64,000 nt of DNA, from assembly GCA_003864495.1 (NCBI GenBank), contig ML133498.1, forward strand, positions 1,224,163 through 1,288,162. Direction: 5' to 3'. Positions 38,201-50,552 of the stretch are shown here, piece by piece. The first letter of the stretch is position 1; each line of letters opens with the position of its first letter. The notes under the pieces are model-generated. The model did not search any database, had not been told where the DNA came from, and was given only the letters and a program-made list of their open reading frames with translations. The stretch comes from Nemopilema nomurai. Its lineage: Eukaryota > Cnidaria > Scyphozoa > Rhizostomeae > Rhizostomatidae. Position numbers and translations under genes: made by a program.

Positions 38201-41200
38201 GTCATGTTAATCCACATTGAATATGTATGTATCTGTATATCTAACCTGCTCATCAATATGACACAAACAAAGCTCCATGAACTCCATTCGTACAAGGCCA
38301 TGCCAGTAACAAGCACTTTCTACCCTTTCCAGGCCGAGATCCAATTTAGAACATTCTCTGAGGCCCCTGGCGCACGAAAGAAACACAACCGTCGTTATAA
38401 CGTAATCTCGAGAATTCTCCAAGTCTCTGCTTTTTTCCAATATCAAGTGAATGAGACCAGGAAAAGCTTTCAGGAGCCCTGGGACCACATAGTCTGTGAT
38501 GTAGGTCCTTTGTATGGAATCAGCAGAAGAGATGGCTTTAAAAACAGGTTCACACCAGGTGCGAACCCAGACGTCTTTTGGCGATTCTTCCTTACTTATT
38601 TCTAACAAGTGGCATGCTGCTAATTTCACGTATAAATCACAAATACAGGTAGAAAGATTACAATCTTTCAGGCAATCCAGTAAATCAAAGGCAACTGATT
38701 TTCGAATTTGTAAGAATTTCTTTGCACTCACATGATCCAGAACACAGATCAACGATAAACATTTGCTTCGGGCCTTTAGGTTTCCAAGCAGCCAATTTCC
38801 CAGAAGAGTGTTGATGTGAGCTTCAGAATCCGGGAAAAGATTGATAATCTTGATGACCTTCTCAAGGGCATTTCGCACCTGATGCCTAACTGCATCGACA
38901 GGATGATCCAGATAACCATTCAAGGTATGAAGCAGCTTTGGCGTCGCTTCATTACTTGGCGAATAAAACCACAAATCTGCAAGATCGGCTTCAATCTCAA
39001 GCATCGATTTGCAGTGGTTGTACGCCTCTGATGCCCAGCAGAAAAAAGTCCGAAATGCGTAAACCGTTAGACCCTTTTCATTAACTGTAGAGCAGATATC
39101 CAATAATGTATTCAAGATCAAGTCTGTAAACAAACTCATCTTTGCTTTTCTAGTGACTTTCTTGCTGCTACAAGAGCCATCTGAATTCAGGTGAACGTTA
39201 GATGGAGAGATTTCAAGGTTTTTCACACTATTCTGCAATTCCATAGTTAAATCGTGTTCTTTTTCACCCTCAACATTGGAGCTTTCTCCATTCACGCATT
39301 CAGGGCCCACGCTACTAATGCCTGGTTGAGTGCTTTCATTAGGCACTGAGAACAATCGTTCCATACCATGCAACATTTGAGAGTCCAGCTTGGTTATAAG
39401 ACCGTGGCACAAGATCAGTCTGGAGGAGCGACACCCTTTGACTTTAAACAGTTTCTCCAAAGCACATTTCGAAATCTTATCTTCAAAGTTCGCCCGTTTC
39501 TGCGATTGTTGCAATGAAATTTGCTTTATAAACTCGTCTTCTGTACAATCCCTATTCGTGAGCAGTTGCTCTGTTATGTAAAATAAGCTCGCGTTGGCAA
39601 ACAAAATCTGTAACAAGGCTACTACAGCCACACCTGCTGCACTTCTGCCGTCCAACATGAAGTCATCATTCAGCAGTATTTTCAGGCAACATTGGAGAAC
39701 CTCACACAATAAGTTGATGTCCAATCTCCCATGAGTTGTGATTTCTAATTTTTCTGGAGATGAATCACAATGCAAAACAGATATGATGGCTTTTAATGCA
39801 GCAAGGCAGTTGGACATGGCAATCGACTGGACGTCTAAGGAAGTTGATGACCTGGAGAAGAGAAATGCCATATTTTGTATGATCTTGAAATTGAACTTTT
39901 ACCTAAGCTTGTGAGGGGGTTCAGCGAGTAGAATTTTAACGATAATTAAAAACAGACAACATCAACAATAGGAAGAGATTAAAATATTCAAATTAAGTTG
40001 AGATATTCATGAACTTTTATTAATCTTTTATTCATCTTGCTTATGAAACTGATGAATTTGCAAGGAGGAAAATTGTTGAGGCAGCTACCCACCTGGCATT
40101 GATAATCTCTCTTGAAAGCACCATCATCAGAAATTTTAAAACTGAAAAATGGTTAATAAGGCATTATATGCCACAAATTGCATATCCATTACACAGCCAA
40201 GAATATGGCATGTAGAAATATACTATTCATATAAGATAGATGGGGCACATAAAATATAAAACTCATGTCAAAACAACACACTACTTAAATAAAATCAATC
40301 AACCATGTTTGTAAAATGAAGAGACCACCAAAAGGGACTGGAAATTGATATGCAAACAGTAAAGTGACAAAATGATTGAAATTTTACAAGCACAAGAAAT
40401 ACAAACCTTCATTGTTGCAATCTTTTAGAACTTGCTTGCCTGAATAAAAATAAGTTTTATTTCAATTTTTCCTGATAACAATAATAAATACTTGAATCCC
40501 ATTTAGTCTAAGAGGAGAATAATTATAATTGAGACTGAAAATAATAATGAAAATAAATGAGATTTAAAATAGCAAGGAAAAATAAACTTTAAACCATTGA
40601 GAAAATATGTATAAATTACTTCAACTGAGATTAAGGTTGTGTTCTAAATTATCATACTGCTTCATAATATTTAAACTTACCCAAAGGAAAGTTTTCTGTG
40701 AATGCCAACACTGTCTCTATAATACTCCTGTATCTGGTTTGATAGCAATTACCATCCTTATTGATAGAATATAAAACTAATTACTAGCACATACAACCAA
40801 GGGTAATGGTAAAAAACAATTTGACATAATATCCAACAGCTTGTGCATCATAAATGTATAAATTATTTTGATAATATAGAAGGTTGAACAAAAAGACCCT
40901 TAATTTACTTGAGCTAACAGATAGAACATATATTTCACATTAAATATTTAGCATTTCATACCTATTCAAGACTGTGTACATTTCATATTGGTGAAAATCA
41001 GTAAAGATGCATTCTCTACATGCTTTCGCGTTAAAAAGTATTCATAGTTTCACATTTCCTTACTTTGTTTGCAGATGAACTTTTCAATTCATGCAATAGG
41101 TTGGTTGTTAGATGCTGAATAACTTGTTTCCTTGACCCCATAAGACTATGAAATATGCTGAAATGTGGGAATTCGTATCAAATGAAGTGAAAATTTACAA

Positions 41201-42567
41201 AAAAATAGAAACAACTACAACAATTCAAAACATTATGGGCTATCAGTGACATCTGCTGTAGTATAAATGATAGTCAAAAGAGCTCCATGATTATATTTTC
41301 ATTACAAATATCAGATACTGACTATTCAACAGTAACTTAATTTCTAAAAAAAAAACTTTATGAGTAGAAGGTATGACCAGACTACTTTTTGAAGACATTA
41401 TTGTCTTAAAACAACTTCTACAAAAACAAATGTAAATTTCAAAGACAAAAACTTAAGATTTAAAGTTTGAGAGATAAATTCTGACGTCTTAGTTTAAGAG
41501 ACACTATCTTGATGACTATTTATAAAAAATTTACCTTGTTATGACCCTCCTGGCTAAATGCTTTGATTTGCATTTAACAAATAAGTAAGCAAGCGAATCC
41601 AAGGTGATCTCAATAGCTCTGCTTTCAGAACTTGTCGAAAGAAATGTTTGTAATCCATTTCCAACCTGAAAAGAAACCTTCTTGTGTACTATTGTGTTTA
41701 TCATAAGATTAAAAACTAAAAACGATTCAAAAATCACAACTTATTCACAACATAGCATTCTCCATTGGTTGCAAGAGAAAACATTATGACAATTGGCTTT
41801 GTTTAGGGACAACCAAAGAAATCATTCTTACCAAAAAAATTACGTGCTCTCAAATATTTGTGTTCAATATCCTATCATAAATGAGTAACACCTAGATTGC
41901 TCTAAACATTTGAATGCTTAAATACATTTCTAACTTTGCTATCCATTTTTGCTAAATTGACAAATAAACCAATAACAATTTGTAGAATTCTTACAGTGTC
42001 AAGAGCTCACAAAAATTGAGAAAGACCTATACCTCTTTCAAAATAGCAATTTGTTCAAGGCCATTTGTTTTAGTATGACTTTTGGTGCAAATCTTGAGCA
42101 ACAGTTGCAAATCTATCTTGCCACTTTCTAGATAGTAATTAAATATGAATTAAATTTTTAAATGGCTTTAAAGTCTATACAGATAATGAACATGTCTTTC
42201 TATCGCATAAGAAATTGACGGTTTCAACTTCAAAAGGATTCGCTAAAGTGATTACAAAAAGCTTCTTTTGGGGTAATATTACCATACACACATGTATGGT
42301 TTAACTTTAGGGGAAAGTTTTAGCTTAAAAAAGAAAATGTTGGGGTATGCTACGATGATATCAATAAATAAGTAATTTGTTAAAGTCAGTGCTCAACAAA
42401 GTCGATTGGAAAATATAAATTGGGACCAATTACTAGTTCAATTGAACTTGGCCAAGCTTGAGCTGACAAAACTTGCCTTGTTCAAGCCTTAATTGTAGAT
42501 CATTCAACTCTTCAATTGTAAAAGCACTTTGTAAGTGCTTATTTCCCTCTTTCTTTGGCCGTTTCAT
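26249..42567 (-). CDS. THADA: THADA (Trm732-like tRNA methylation cofactor, DUF2428 family)
   Basis: THADA is a huge HEAT-like repeat protein; its yeast relative Trm732 partners the Trm7/FTSJ1 enzyme for 2'-O-methylation of tRNA position 32. Twenty-six exons join in frame: 42477-42567, 42033-42127, 41535-41665, 41064-41157, 40681-40756, 40407-40439, 40093-40141, 38246-39851, 36228-37832, 35729-35789, 35504-35574, 35281-35403, 34760-34827, 34215-34340, 33520-33645, 33026-33154, 32677-32719, 32013-32128, 31715-31842, 30005-30417, 29164-29247, 28724-28767, 28400-28472, 27909-28086, 27268-27417, 26249-26865; 6330 nt, about 2109 aa (human 1953). Diagnostic matches: VRLDCLALICESNKSTE, VCCWRSMKEAVLLLGD, SRHVGAFELAYLGFVKVCE, LCSTRRSAGIPLYI, LNILRAMFRD, SGTEFFSRFPAMYSF, and RMEAAKVVAS near the C-terminus. 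Exons 15-17 and 19-20 are set by phase and weak similarity and are less sure. Introns after exons 1, 20 and 22 need GC donors. Confidence 0.92.
26945..26976. repeat. Short GAAT-type microsatellite in a THADA intron
   Basis: An imperfect run of ATGAAC and GAATGA units lies in the last THADA intron. It is simple sequence with no sign of function. Confidence 0.7.
27544..27645. repeat. CAAT/CAGT tetranucleotide microsatellite
   Basis: Runs of TCAA and TCAG tetranucleotides are interrupted twice by a CATTACAA segment, which makes a compound structure with its own roughly 50-bp period. It lies inside the THADA intron between exons 24 and 25. Confidence 0.9.
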
Positions 42568-43073
42568 GATGTTTAAAACATTCTTGTTTGCGGATAGAAT
42601 TTTAATCAGGAGTTACACACGATGTCAAGATGGCGGCAAAACTTGAATGTTGCCTTTTTGTCACAGGAGACCTCCTTCGCAACGTCTTGCGACCTGTTGG
42701 CAAGTTCGGGTGCAGAAAATGGCCGAAAGATAGGAATACTTTTAGAGGAAGTACACTAAACACATTAAGCATTGCCTGTGGCAGGCAATGTGTCATATTA
42801 GAACTTAATCTCATTGGTATAATATATTGCTTAAAATTTTGCTTTCGGTTTATTATGGCATTTAAAAAAAGACTAACGATTGCTCACATGGACGTCCATC
42901 GAATGTCAACTACGAATGGTTTAGGCCAAAGTTGTCAGTGCTAGGGTTTGATGTATCGTGCTTGCGTGAAATATGCATGGAACTGTGAGATTGAACCACT
43001 TTCTGATCATTTTTAAAGGTAAGCTAGAATTAAGCTACAAACTCGTCCCAGCTTGAGCCTAGTCTTTTTGGAG
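42568..43073. promoter_or_regulatory. Shared THADA/AFTPH promoter interval with YY1-like site
   Basis: The two genes are head to head with 506 bp between start codons. A CAAGATGGCGGC element at about 42626-42637 (plus strand) matches the YY1 consensus, as at the EXOSC5/BCKDHA promoter. It also begins a 104-codon ORF (42630-42944) that has no recognised similarity and ends before AFTPH. A donor-like AAAG|GTAAGC at about 43019 may mark a 5' UTR exon of AFTPH. No TATA box is evident. Confidence 0.45.
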
Positions 43074-46000
43074 ATGGAACCTTCGAATCAAAACAAACAA
43101 GGATTATATGGGGAATCGCTATATCCCCCGATGTTTGATAACGAGCCACCGCCACTGGACGATTATGAAGATGATTTCGGAGATTTCGGGAACTTTGCCA
43201 CTTTTGAGGGTACTGGAAGTGTCATTTCAGATGATAACTGGTCATCGTGGTCAAATTGGCCTGGATCAACTGAAGAGACACAGGTAGCAGATGATGCTAC
43301 CAAGTTGACCAGCGATGGCCATAATGAAATTCATCAAGATCAGCTCAAACAAAGTAAACAATTTCCAGAGCAAGTTTCGCAAATGAAACCTGGGATCATC
43401 ATGGATGATAATGTGCAAACTGCTAAGAGCACTTCTGGAGAAGGGGAAGTCAAGTTTGTGACAAATAACAGTGAGAGTAAGCCTGCAGAAAAGAGACATT
43501 CGAAAGAAGAAATTTGTGACCTTTCTAATGGTAGTGCAAACCAGAAGAGAATATTTATTATGCAAAATGACAGTGGTGTTGACTTAAAAGACCATGATTG
43601 TTCTAAGGGAATGTCTGATGAAATTGGGACAAATCTTTGCAAAGACAGTGAGCCTAGGAATAATAGTCAAGCTTTGTTTGGTGTTGATGGGAGTAATCAT
43701 AATGAGAATTCAGCTAATGAAAGACCCATATTAGGAGCTACTGAAGAAACAGGTCAATCTGATCCCAAAAATGAGATCGGTCCCTTTGGTACTGATAATA
43801 AATTTGGTGATTTTGAAGAGTTTGAGTCAAATGCAAGGGAAGAAAAAACTGTAAAGACAGTTGTTGGAGAGGGTTTTGAGGCAGAATGGGATTCAGATAC
43901 AAATATTGTTTTAAAGAAACCTGAAACATTTATAAATTTTGATAATCAAATAGAAAGGCATGCCAAAGTTAGTCTTTACCAATGCAATGATGAAAGTATA
44001 ATTTTGAATTCAGAAGGAAAAAAAATCAATTCATATAAAGACGAGAAATCTAGTTTACATAACCAAGAAGGTCTCAACAAGCCATCTCTAGATTTCAAAA
44101 AGATAATTTCAGTTGAAAGTGAAAGAGCATTGTCTTCTGAGATAGGCGTCAATGAGTTTTCTTTACTCCAAGAAGCCCAAGGGCAAGTTAAATCTGGTGT
44201 TAATGGACAAAAAAGTTGTTTGGGTTATGAATCTGAAGAAAGTTCTTTTAATGAAACTATAAATGACAGGAAGCATTCTGGCAATATTAAAGACCTGCCA
44301 CGGGATGCATTTGCCACCAAAGATGAAAATATTGTGCAGGGAAATAGCAACAGCTTGAATGAAAGATGCATTGGAGATGGTGATGTGTTTGATACAGAAT
44401 TCGCGGATTTTCAAGCATCTTCTGGAATACCTGTGGATGAGCTCAAAATGGCCTCTGACTGTACAACCAAGGTAAAAGAACCACAAAGTGGGACTCAAGC
44501 TCAGGATTGGGCATCATTTGGCCAGCATCCTGGTGATGTCTCTTCTCTGAAGCAGATAGATTCTGAAAATAAAAGTTGTCATTGCAAATCAGATGAATGC
44601 TTAGAGAAGCATGTTGAAAAGTATGATGATGTCAGCCAACCTGTTTCTGACAAGATTATTGAAGATAAAGATGATGTTACTGACTTAAAATCTGTTGATG
44701 CTAGTAGAGATCAATTTGCTTCCAGTATGGCAGAGTATTGGCAAGTCAATGTTGAGAATAAAGATGAAAATATAAAGAATGCACCTTTAGCAGAAGCTAG
44801 GAGTAGTGATGTTGAGAGAATTGCCTCATCAGAATCATCATCTGGTAATGGGGAAGAGTATGGGGAGTTTGATGGCTCTACAAACCTTGAAGTATGTACT
44901 GCTCCATTGTCTAGGAGTGGCGAAAATAGGTTTCAGCCAACTACAAGTAATAATGGAGAATATTTTGATGATTTTGAAGCCTTTGAGTCTTGCAATGACA
45001 AACAGGACAGTCCCAGTGCCTTTCCAAGTTTTAATTTGCATGCCACAAGCTCAGAGAAAGTGGAAGATGGAGTTAAAGACCTTCATGATGCTGATGAGGA
45101 AAGTTTTAATGTTTGCCCAAGTTTCAATTCACATAGCCCTGACCATTCAAAAAGGACAGAAGGAGTCAAGGACCCTCCTGAAAATGACGAGGAGAAGTTT
45201 GAAGCTTTTTCCAATTTTGATTCACATGTCACTGTCTGCTCAAAGAAGACAGAGGATGAAAGTAGGTGCCTATCTGATGATAATGACGAAAGTCATGATG
45301 ATTTTCAGAATTTTAATTCACATGATCCTAACCATCTAGAAAAGCCAGAAGACAAAGAGATTGATCCACCTGAAACTGATGGGGACAATTTTGATGATTT
45401 TCAGAATTTTAGTTCACATGCCACCCTCTGTTCTAATAATAGCAGAGAGGAGTTGCCAGCGTCTCTTAACAGCAAAGGAGAGGATTTTGATGACTTTCAA
45501 AACTTTAATGTGTTTGCCTCAAATGACTCTAAGAGAAAGGAAGAGGAAAGTATTGGGATGCAAGATGGTAACTGGGAAGCTTTCAGCTCATCAAAGGAGC
45601 CTGCCATACCCATAAATGGAGATGAGACATTTGATGCTTTTTCCTCATGGCCAACTAAACAAAACAGTAGCTCAAATGATGAGTGGGCAGCCTTTGGTTC
45701 CTCAAATGCTGCATCGTCTGAAGACAACAAATTTGTAGAAGCCTCTGGAGGTTTTGGATCATTTGAAAAACAAGTGAATTTTCCAAAGGCAACAAAAGAG
45801 GGGCAGGCTTCTATTCAGGTATTTCCTGTCTCTTGTTTGTAAAGAAATTTTGATCCCCTACTTTCTAATTAAATACAATGTTTTGCAGTAGGCATTATTT
45901 CATTTTAACATACAGTCGACATAACTGAAAGACAACTTTGGCATTATTGAACTGTTTACTATTCATTGTCATTCATTTGAAATAATTCAGTTCCATTCAA

Positions 46001-49000
46001 ATCTTTTTAGGCAAAAAACACAAATTTGTCAGTTCTACTATCACCCTGCTTTGCTTTGCCATCTGGCAGTCATCTGTCCATCAAATTTGAACACTCAAAT
46101 TTAGAAATATGCCTACCAGATGTAGAAAGTCAGAGGTGAGATGCTGCTTTTCTTCATAACTTGCAAAAGTTTATGGTTTGTGAAGCATGGATTATATTAA
46201 AATATTGATAGTTGGTGCTAAATTTATTTATAAATGAAGGCATACTCTAGATTGTTTTGTCTATTCTGACATAACAGTGCTCGATGTGCAAAATACAAAG
46301 AGCAATAGATATAATAGAAGACAGGCTAGAAATGAGACGTGTTCTCTGTTACTCTGAGTTTCGTGCTTGCGCACTCATCAGACAGACTATAATCATTATA
46401 TGCCCTGATTATTGGCAGCTTCAATTAAGACCAGAAGTATGATTATAATGATTACTTGATTACATGATCATGATCATTACTGAAAAGTTGCTGTTTCTAC
46501 ATGTTATAAGCTCTCTGCTATTTTTGTCATGTGGCTGTCATTTATGCAGATGACTTTCATTTTGAATTGGCTAGTGCTGTTAATTATATCAGTTTTGAAT
46601 GGCTCAATTTTTGTGTCATCTTACTGAGTATCAAGATAACTTTTACACTTGCCAAACATTATTTGGCATAGCAGTCAGTTATCACTTTTACTAAAGTCTT
46701 CAGACACATTTGCATTATTCTTTTCTCAACAATCCAGGTTGTAAGCCAATGCTTTTCTTTTTAAATTTTCAAATGTTGGCTAGCTTATTAATGGCCTGTA
46801 TTTCAATTTGTTCTAATACAGACCTGGTGGCATTTGGGGAGCCCTTACCCAAGATAAAGGAGAGGAGGTCAACTGGAATGTCAGCTTTATTTCATCAAAT
46901 AACTTCAAATCAATGCTTTCCTCTATGAATGTGGCATATGAAAGTATTATGGTATGTTTTCATTTAGGTTTCCCATGTAAAACCTATAAGAGAAATTTTA
47001 GTTATTTTTATGTGTCCTTTTTTACTCATTTGTTATTCTCTCGGAAGGAAAGCTCTTCTGGCTGATCAACAAGAGTGAATTTGAAAAAAAAATTTTGGAA
47101 TTGATTGATGATGGCAAGAGAAGTAAAATTTGGATAATAGTAATTTTATGCATTTGGTTTGCATATGATGTTTCAATGCCTTTGTTAGATTATGTTATGT
47201 CATCCGGAATTTTTTAAACCAAAGTTTTGACATTGTATAATTATACATATGTGTGCACATCATCACCAGTTCTCAATTTGCTTTAGAAAAAATGGAAGAA
47301 AACAAGTTTATCATCACTTTCACCTACATCATCAATAGCAAGCTTTGTGAGTTTTTTCATAATATGTTTTTTTCAAAAGTTAAAAATCATCATGATGTGT
47401 TACATTGCTGGTTGTTTGTTGAATAACTAATCTGATTTTGTAGCGTTTCACCTAAAGTTTTCAATGTGGCAGACAATAACTTTTTAGGGTTTTTTTTGAA
47501 CATGTCATGCAACTTAATGTTATCTGAAATTGAACTACTTTCTGGCCATTTTTTCAATGCCCAAAGGATGCTGAGCTTTCAAGTGACCAGCTCCAGATCC
47601 TCATGCCAGAACCAGCTGGTAAAATGACATCACTTCTAAAACCAACTTTACTAGCACAGAGCCAGCAAAAAGAGGTAAGCTATCCATAGTTGCCCACTGT
47701 TTACTCATTTACTGATGTTTCTATCTATATTTAGCAATATTTAAGGCTCTTAGCTTGCCAATTTAGCTTGTGCCTTCAGCTTAATGACCATCTAAATCTC
47801 TGGAAAAATCAATGTATTCTCTGACTCATAACAAAATAACCCCAAAATCACCAGAATGAGTTATAATATTGTCAATAGTTTAAATAAGAGCTTTTATTTC
47901 GAATTCGTGCCTGGATCGATGTATGATTGCTATGCAAATAAAATAGTATTTTATGCAAAACGCTCCTGGCTTTTTACGTTAAGAAATTGTGCATTTTGTG
48001 CCTAGTCTTGTCAAAAAGGCTACTGGTAATGATATCCACTTCAGTTTCCAAAAAGAAGTGTTTACCAAACTGTAGTTCTGTAGTAATATAGTAGTTCTGC
48101 ACCAGTGTTGTTGTGTCTATCATTTATAATCAGATGAATAATTTTTGCAGCTCAAGCTTCAAAGAGTACCCTCCATTTCAAGTCTCAAGAAAGGTCCGTA
48201 CCAGTGACTAGTGTATCTTTATCAGTGGCAGATGTACCAGTGACAAATGTATCTTAATTTTCAAACCTTTTTTAAACTAGCGTATTTCTTGTTATAGAGG
48301 AAGCCAAAAACACTTTTTCCTACTACCACTTAAAATTTACAGCTGATTAGTTTGTCGACTTTCCTGTGTTACTTTGAGAGTGCAAATATCTAAGATCAAT
48401 CTAGCATCACGTGTTGTTTGGTTCTAGGGGATAGTGGCTCAGACACAACTTCGGAAACAGCCTCCCTGGATTTGGACTTTTTCTCAAGCGGGGCTGCCAC
48501 GAGTTCAACTTTGGCATCAAATAAAGGTGTGTGCATCACATTTGTCTCCAGGGGCGGATCCAGTTTTGCTTTATTTTCGCCTTTAAATAGCAATGACTTC
48601 CATATCTACGCTTGAATCTCTGTTTGGTGAATTACGAAAGAGACGAGCCAGTTTCCTTCCATATTTTGGCTATCCCTTTGCACTCTCTTTTATTGTGCTG
48701 CATTTCGAACAATTGTACGGCATTGCGACCTGTCAAAGTTTCGAACAATTGTGTTGGAGCTCCAACGTATTTGCTGCATCAAAAATCAATTGTGCGGCGC
48801 TAGAAACAATGTGCGGCATCCAGAAGTTTGAAATGCCGCACAAGCCATTGTTGGAATTTTGAGATGCCGCACAATCAACTTCTAGGAAGAACGATCGATT
48901 TGACAGCTTACACAATGCTGTTCCCGCAAATAACAAAAAGGTCCGAATGCCTCACCATCGATGGGGACCGCCGCACATTGTACTAGATTGTTCGGCCTGA

Positions 49001-50552
49001 GACACAAAACAACTTTTCGAAGCTTTGAAACCCAGTGGTCAACAATTTATTTTGGCGGGATTAAGTCAAGGAACGCTGAAAAAAATACCTCGGAAAAGAA
49101 AATTGGAAGTTCTAAGAATGATTAGATCTCGAATTGTGGAAGGTGCCATCAGGGGCGGATCCAGAAGTTAGCAACCTTTGCGCGAGCATAAGTCAGATTT
49201 TCTCAAACAATTTCCTTTTGCATCAATTAACGTCACCCAATGCCACAAAAAATTCTTCCTGTTTTCTGGAATTACATCACAACCTATTGCCGCTATTGCT
49301 GTTGCTTCGTTGTTGACCTATGCAATTGTTGTAGAAAGTGTCCAATAAAATTCAGTGCAGACTCAAATAGCCAATCAAGATACAAGTTGACCTACGCAAT
49401 TGTTGTTTAACTAACCAATAAACAGATAGACTGACCTATGCAATTGTATTCGCGACCGCTTTTGTAAATAGCCGATTCCAAAATTCTGTCGCGTTCAATC
49501 TCCCTTTAAAAATGTCAACAATAGCCCTTGCGATTTCCGTTCTGTGAATGTGACGCATTCCTAACAGAAAACAGGGATCAAAGCCTTTGTTTTAGATTTT
49601 ATTATATGATTTTAGCGCTGACCACTAACAAAAAATTTTTTCATAAATAGTATTCACATAAAAGGGGTGTGGCCTTCATTTTAGGCAGCCTGAAGGGCGT
49701 GGCTCTAAAAAATTTCCCTTCCTTTGCTGTAGTCAGATTTCTCCCTGAATCCGCCCCTGGGTGCCATAGATTAGATCAATAAACGCAGTTTTTGTTATTG
49801 TCGTAAATATGAATCGCTTTCAAAATTTTATTCTCTACACAGTTCATCGGTAGAAATGGTGGCAACTTTGTGTAAAGGATAACTAAATCAGTTTATGTCA
49901 CATGGGCGGCTCCTGTGTATTTCCTTAAAATTGCTGCTTCCGAGGATCTAGAGGGCGTGGCAAAATTTTAGGGGGCTCCGCCTCCGGCCCCCCTTTTCCG
50001 ATAAGTGCGGCAGTCAACATTTCCTCTGGATCCGCCCCTGTTTGTCTCAACTCTAGAGTTGGGTCCAGTCAAATAGAATTTTTAAAGACGTAAAGACTAA
50101 CATGTTTTCTAAAGTTTTCTTCCGTAAATATTTTTTTCAAATCGCAGTAGCCAAAGGTTCATGGTAACTCAGCTTCCCGTATAGAAAAATCCACGAGATT
50201 CCAGACTACTCAGATTTAGTAAAATTTCTTCACTTCAGATCTTTCAACATCTCTAACGAAGATGGACTTATTTGGTGTCAACATGGGTGGCGAAGACGAG
50301 GCAACAACCTCGAGTCACCCCTCCAATGCCGATGCGACGCTATCAGTACCGGGAATACAACAGCAGCAACCGGCTTTGCGAAGCGACTCAATTATTTCCT
50401 CGCTGCCCTTCAATTTAGAAGCTTTAAACAGGGCGAGCTCCGCGGAGGAGATTAGTGGTGAAGCCAGACAATTTCTAGATGCCTTGGAAAGCCTGACATT
50501 TATGACTTCAAAGGCGCTTATGTTTCCAAGTCAATTGTCGGGTGATGATTAG
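43074..50552 (+). CDS. AFTPH: Aftiphilin, clathrin/AP-1 accessory protein
   Basis: Aftiphilin binds clathrin and the AP-1 gamma ear at the trans-Golgi network and on vesicles, in a complex with HEATR5B and gamma-synergin in mammals. Eight exons join in frame: 43074-45818, 46011-46135, 46822-46951, 47287-47346, 47567-47674, 48151-48193, 48428-48526, 50239-50552; 3624 nt, about 1207 aa (human about 936). The N-terminus has PPPLDDYEDDFGDFGNF, the DFGxF ear-binding motif. Many more DDFxxF and WxxF motifs (WASF, WAAF) fill the 2.7-kb acidic, Ser-rich first exon, which includes 32-residue repeats. Exons 2-3 match the conserved region (CLPDVES; WNVSF then NFKSMLSSMNV). Exon 7 has LDLDFFSS, like human LNLDFFG. 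The last exon ends EALESLTFMTSKALMFP-type sequence, like human GLPDLTFMHAKVLMFP. The start is the ATG at 43074, directly before the conserved motif. Intron 7 carries nested hAT-type insertions. Confidence 0.93.
45003..45575 (+). repeat. In-frame 32-residue repeats in AFTPH exon 1
   Basis: Units begin at 45096, 45192, 45288, 45384 and 45480, exactly 96 bp apart, with a 31-residue copy before them. Each unit has an acidic lead, an FDDFQNF-like adaptor motif, then S-H. Two unit types alternate: type A has HAT or HVT then CS; type B has HSPDH or HDPNH and ends DPPE. This gives a 192-bp higher period. Confidence 0.9.
48549..50040. mobile_element. hAT-type non-autonomous DNA transposon (outer of a nested pair)
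   Basis: The ends are CAGGGGCGGATCCAG at 48549 and CTGGATCCGCCCCTG ending at 50040, a near-perfect inverted repeat. The flanks carry the same 8 bp, TTTGTCTC (48541-48548 and 50041-50048), the target duplication size of hAT elements. Without the inner insertion and its extra duplication the element is 874 bp. No transposase frame is visible, so it moved in trans. It holds internal stem-forming GTGCGGCAT/ATGCCGCAC sequences around 48810-48870. It lies in the last AFTPH intron and does not alter splice sites. Confidence 0.93.
49150..49759. mobile_element. hAT-type non-autonomous element (inner of the nested pair)
   Basis: It starts CAGGGGCGGATCCAG (49150) and ends CTGAATCCGCCCCTG (49759), 610 bp. 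The 8-bp target duplication GGTGCCAT is at 49142-49149 and 49760-49767. It is inserted in the outer element, so it is younger. Inside are three diverged direct repeats with GACCTAYGCAATTG around 49314, 49387 and 49431. No coding capacity is seen. Confidence 0.93.

Noticed and set aside
42630..42944. 104-codon ORF beginning at the ATGGCGGC motif
   Set aside because: It has no similarity, and its second half is AT-rich and low in quality. The ATG is better explained as part of a YY1-type element. A spliced upstream exon is possible but not shown.
44806..45615. Alternative-frame ORFs over AFTPH exon 1 (177 and 84 codons)
   Set aside because: They are shadows created by the repetitive acidic coding sequence.
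48593..49316. ORFs inside the AFTPH intron (48593-48862, 48733-48936, 49134-49316)
   Set aside because: They lie within the hAT-type elements and show no transposase similarity.
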